Origin: Pedobacter jejuensis
GTDB lineage: Bacteria > Bacteroidota > Bacteroidia > Sphingobacteriales > Sphingobacteriaceae
Reading direction: 5' to 3'
Assembly: GCF_003725795.1 (NCBI RefSeq)
Contig: NZ_RBEE01000043.1
Span: forward strand, 124,001 to 188,000
Length of the DNA: 64,000 nucleotides
The position numbers and the translations under genes are program-made. Shown one piece after another: positions 61,929 to 64,000 of this stretch. How positions within the stretch are numbered: position 1 is the stretch's first letter; each line of letters starts with the position of its first letter. Under the pieces are notes generated by a model. It was not told the origin of the DNA, ran no database searches, and saw nothing but the letters and a program-made list of their open reading frames with translations.

Positions 61929-63716
61929 ATGGCAGTTCAAAAAACAAACAAACTCTGGATTTGGATAGGTAGTATTTTCGGAGCAATTATATTAATATTA
62001 GCTTTTGCGGCAATGTTTATCAATGCCCGATGGAAGCCTGTGTTAACCGAAAAGATAAAGCAAGGTGTGTATAATGGCTCAAATCATTTGTACAAAATAG
62101 ATTTCAAGAGCATAAATATCAATGTAATTACAGGCAGTTTGGCGCTTCGTGATGTTACTTTAACGCCAGATACGATGGTTTTTGATAGTCTGAAAGCCCA
62201 AAAGAAAGCGCCTGCCCATATTTTTGAATTAAAATTAAAAAAACTTCAAGTTACTCGTGTGGGTATTTTAACGGCTTACTTTAAAAAGCTGGTTATCATT
62301 AAGGAAATCAGATTGGATAAGCCATCCATAAATATGATTTTCAACAAAGTACCCAAGAACACAGATACCGTAAAAGTAGAAAAATCGCTTTACGACCAAA
62401 TATCAAAAACCTTCAAATCTATACGTGTTGGGGCAATTAAAATTGTTGATGCTGATTTCGATTACATTAACAAAAGCGCCGTTAAGAAAACAAAAAATTC
62501 CATTAAACATCTTGATATTACTGTAAAAGATTTTCTTCTCGATTCGCTATCGGGAAAAGATACTACAAGGTTTTATTATACAAAAGATATATCGTTTCAA
62601 CTGGCAGGATATAAATCTACCACGAAAGATAAAATGTATACTATGAAAATAGATACCATCAGCGGTTCTGCAGCATCAAAAAAAATTACCATTAAAGGGT
62701 TTAAGCTCACGCCGTTATATCCAGAATTAACCTTTGCCAGAAAATACAAAATACAAAAAGACAGATACAATTTAGCATTTGATAAGGTAGAATTTAATGG
62801 TGTAGATTTTATTCGTTTAAACACCGACCAAAAACTATATGCCAGATCGCTAAACATTGGTCCGGCAAAGGTTGAGGTTTTTATGAGCCGAGAATCGCCT
62901 CCACAGCCGGGATTAGATAAAGGTAAAAACTATCCACATTTAGCATTAAAGCGACTGAATATTTCAACAATTATCGATACCATCAGACTAAAAAATATTG
63001 ATTTGAAATATTCGGAATATAATCCTGCAAGTAAGAAAACAGGCTCGATCGACTTTAAATCTTTAAGCGGAAACATTTTAAATGCAACCAATGATAGCTT
63101 GAGATTAAGCAAAAATAACCATGCAGTTGCAAATTTAAACACGCTTTTAATGGGTTCAAGTAAGTTAAATCTAAAGATAGATTTTAATTTAACCGATAAT
63201 AATGGTGCATTTGCTTACAGCGGAAGTATGGGAAAATTTGATATGAGGCAGCTGAATTCTTTATCGAAAAACCTTGGGTTAATCGAAATTGAATCTGGAA
63301 ATATTCAACGCATTGATTTTAAAGCTACAGGAAATTTACGAACAGCTTCTGGTACAATGAATATGTTATATACCAATTTAAAAGTAAAACTCCTATCGGA
63401 TAATATAGACGGCGAAGGAACAAAACAAAAAGGTCTTCTATCGTTTTTGGCGAATGCTGTTTTGGTTAAAGATGAAAATCCTCAAAAAGACCAGGAAGTT
63501 AGAACAGCACAAATGACCAATACCCGAATTGCATCTGCATCATTTTTTAATTTGATGTGGAAAACCATTTTTGTAGGTATTAAAGATATTGTTGGCGTAA
63601 GCATTGTGCCAGAAAAAAATCCCGTTAAGCAACAAAAGGTTATTGCAAAAAAAATAAAAGAGCAGGCAAGAACCGATAGAAAAGAAGCTAGAAAAGCCCG
63701 GCGGAATAAAAACTAA
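61929..63716 (+). CDS. AsmA/DUF748-like membrane-anchored protein
   Basis: A 595-residue protein with a single N-terminal membrane helix (residues about 10-30) and a large extracytoplasmic beta-rich body. The patterns YKIDFKSININVITGSLALRDV (quoted in part: YKIDFKSINI, ITGSLALRDVTL) and the repeated short beta segments fit AsmA-like/DUF748 proteins, which handle lipids or assembly between membranes. The C-terminus is strongly basic (ARTDRKEARKARRNKN). A paralogue begins 62 nt downstream. Function not established. Confidence 0.7.
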   Translation: MAVQKTNKLWIWIGSIFGAIILILAFAAMFINARWKPVLTEKIKQGVYNGSNHLYKIDFKSININVITGSLALRDVTLTPDTMVFDSLKAQKKAPAHIFELKLKKLQVTRVGILTAYFKKLVIIKEIRLDKPSINMIFNKVPKNTDTVKVEKSLYDQISKTFKSIRVGAIKIVDADFDYINKSAVKKTKNSIKHLDITVKDFLLDSLSGKDTTRFYYTKDISFQLAGYKSTTKDKMYTMKIDTISGSAASKKITIKGFKLTPLYPELTFARKYKIQKDRYNLAFDKVEFNGVDFIRLNTDQKLYARSLNIGPAKVEVFMSRESPPQPGLDKGKNYPHLALKRLNISTIIDTIRLKNIDLKYSEYNPASKKTGSIDFKSLSGNILNATNDSLRLSKNNHAVANLNTLLMGSSKLNLKIDFNLTDNNGAFAYSGSMGKFDMRQLNSLSKNLGLIEIESGNIQRIDFKATGNLRTASGTMNMLYTNLKVKLLSDNIDGEGTKQKGLLSFLANAVLVKDENPQKDQEVRTAQMTNTRIASASFFNLMWKTIFVGIKDIVGVSIVPEKNPVKQQKVIAKKIKEQARTDRKEARKARRNKN

Positions 63717-63777
63717 CAACACATTTTCTACAAATGCGTTTTAAATGTATATTGCTGATAAAACTGCTTTTCGTTAA

Positions 63778-64000
63778 ATGATTGATAAAAGAAAATCTCG
63801 TTACAAAATTATAAAGTGGGTAGCTGGAATAGTTTTAATCTTGGCAGCTATCTTATCATCAATAGCATGGTTTTTAAATGTAAAATCTCGCCCTTTACTT
63901 ACCGAACAAATAAAAACATTGCTGTATAAATCTACCGATAGTTTATATACCATCAGTTTTACCAAAGTAACTACAAACATTATAACCGGAAGTGCATCAC
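63778..64000 (+). CDS. second AsmA/DUF748-like protein, 5' part
   Basis: An open frame from the ATG at 63778 runs off the window end (74 codons visible). It reads MIDKRKSRYKIIKWVAGIVL then a membrane helix, RPLLTEQIKTLLYKSTDSLY and NIITGSAS. It matches the N-terminus of the preceding protein in layout (helix, then PxLTExIKxxxY, then SxxLYxIxF, then ITGS), so the two are tandem paralogues. The stop lies outside the window. Confidence 0.78.
   Translation, partial: MIDKRKSRYKIIKWVAGIVLILAAILSSIAWFLNVKSRPLLTEQIKTLLYKSTDSLYTISFTKVTTNIITGSAS

Noticed and set aside
62930..62945. DnaA-box-like CTATCCACA
   Set aside because: Isolated, one mismatch, inside a coding sequence; no cluster of boxes, so there is no evidence for oriC itself in the window.

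Overview
The window is a piece of chromosome from a member of the Bacteroidota, most likely the family Sphingobacteriaceae (Pedobacter-like). The grounds are low GC, Bacteroidota-type promoters (TAnnTTTG), proteins typical of the phylum (DUF4175, a GIN/DUF2807 protein, a DsbD split into two genes, a VIT/vWA protein carrying a SusC-like segment) and intergenic repeats of a kind I associate with that family. There is no prophage, insertion sequence, CRISPR array, tRNA or rRNA. It is a housekeeping region with repeat-filled gaps.

Layout. 0-4.3 kb: the 3' end of a 5'-deoxynucleotidase gene, a VIT/vWA surface-protein gene split by one in-frame TAA, and a YbjQ-family gene. 4.3-8.3 kb, minus strand: pfkA overlapping a dsbD-like gene, then a separate DsbD-alpha gene paired with birA. 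8.4-12.7 kb, plus strand: rsfS, ftsH, a LUD-domain gene and a ketoacyl-ACP synthase III gene. 12.7-17.1 kb, minus strand: a TPR protein, the zinc-ribbon/Nif3 pair, and a TM2/DUF2752 pair. 17.3-20.9 kb: mfd with a small DUF3820 gene. 21.2-27 kb: a FrnE/DsbA oxidoreductase, a PQQ-like propeller protein and an M14 peptidase. 27-29.8 kb: a cobalamin riboswitch ahead of metE, the B12-independent methionine synthase. 29.9-36.4 kb: a thioesterase, cdsA-DUF2007-CPBP, dusB, apaG and a zinc peptidase, with two repeat-rich gaps (30.3-31.1 and 34.6-35.7 kb). 36.5-42.7 kb: a DAO oxidase, purU, rmuC, thiL and a dicarboxylate symporter. 42.7-45.7 kb: divergent nadA and nadB, the first two steps of NAD synthesis from aspartate. 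45.8-53.5 kb: a gamma-carbonic anhydrase, a Big_5 lipoprotein, mnmG, an ABC-F ATPase, a GIN protein and ybeY. 53.7-57 kb: a large DUF4175 membrane/coiled-coil protein. 57.6-64 kb: a secreted GDPD-GH16 fusion, a Tat-exported phospholipase C and two tandem AsmA-like membrane proteins, the second cut by the window edge.

The most notable observations are two perfect 16-bp parS (ParB-binding) sites in the 110-bp gap between mnmG and the ABC-F gene, which suggest this locus is in the origin-proximal centromere region; the B12 riboswitch with a visible alternative pairing ahead of metE; the nonsense codon in the VIT/vWA gene; the GDPD-GH16 fusion beside phospholipase C; and several families of structured intergenic repeats with constant ends and variable centres. 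I found no convincing new defence, mobile or biosynthetic system.
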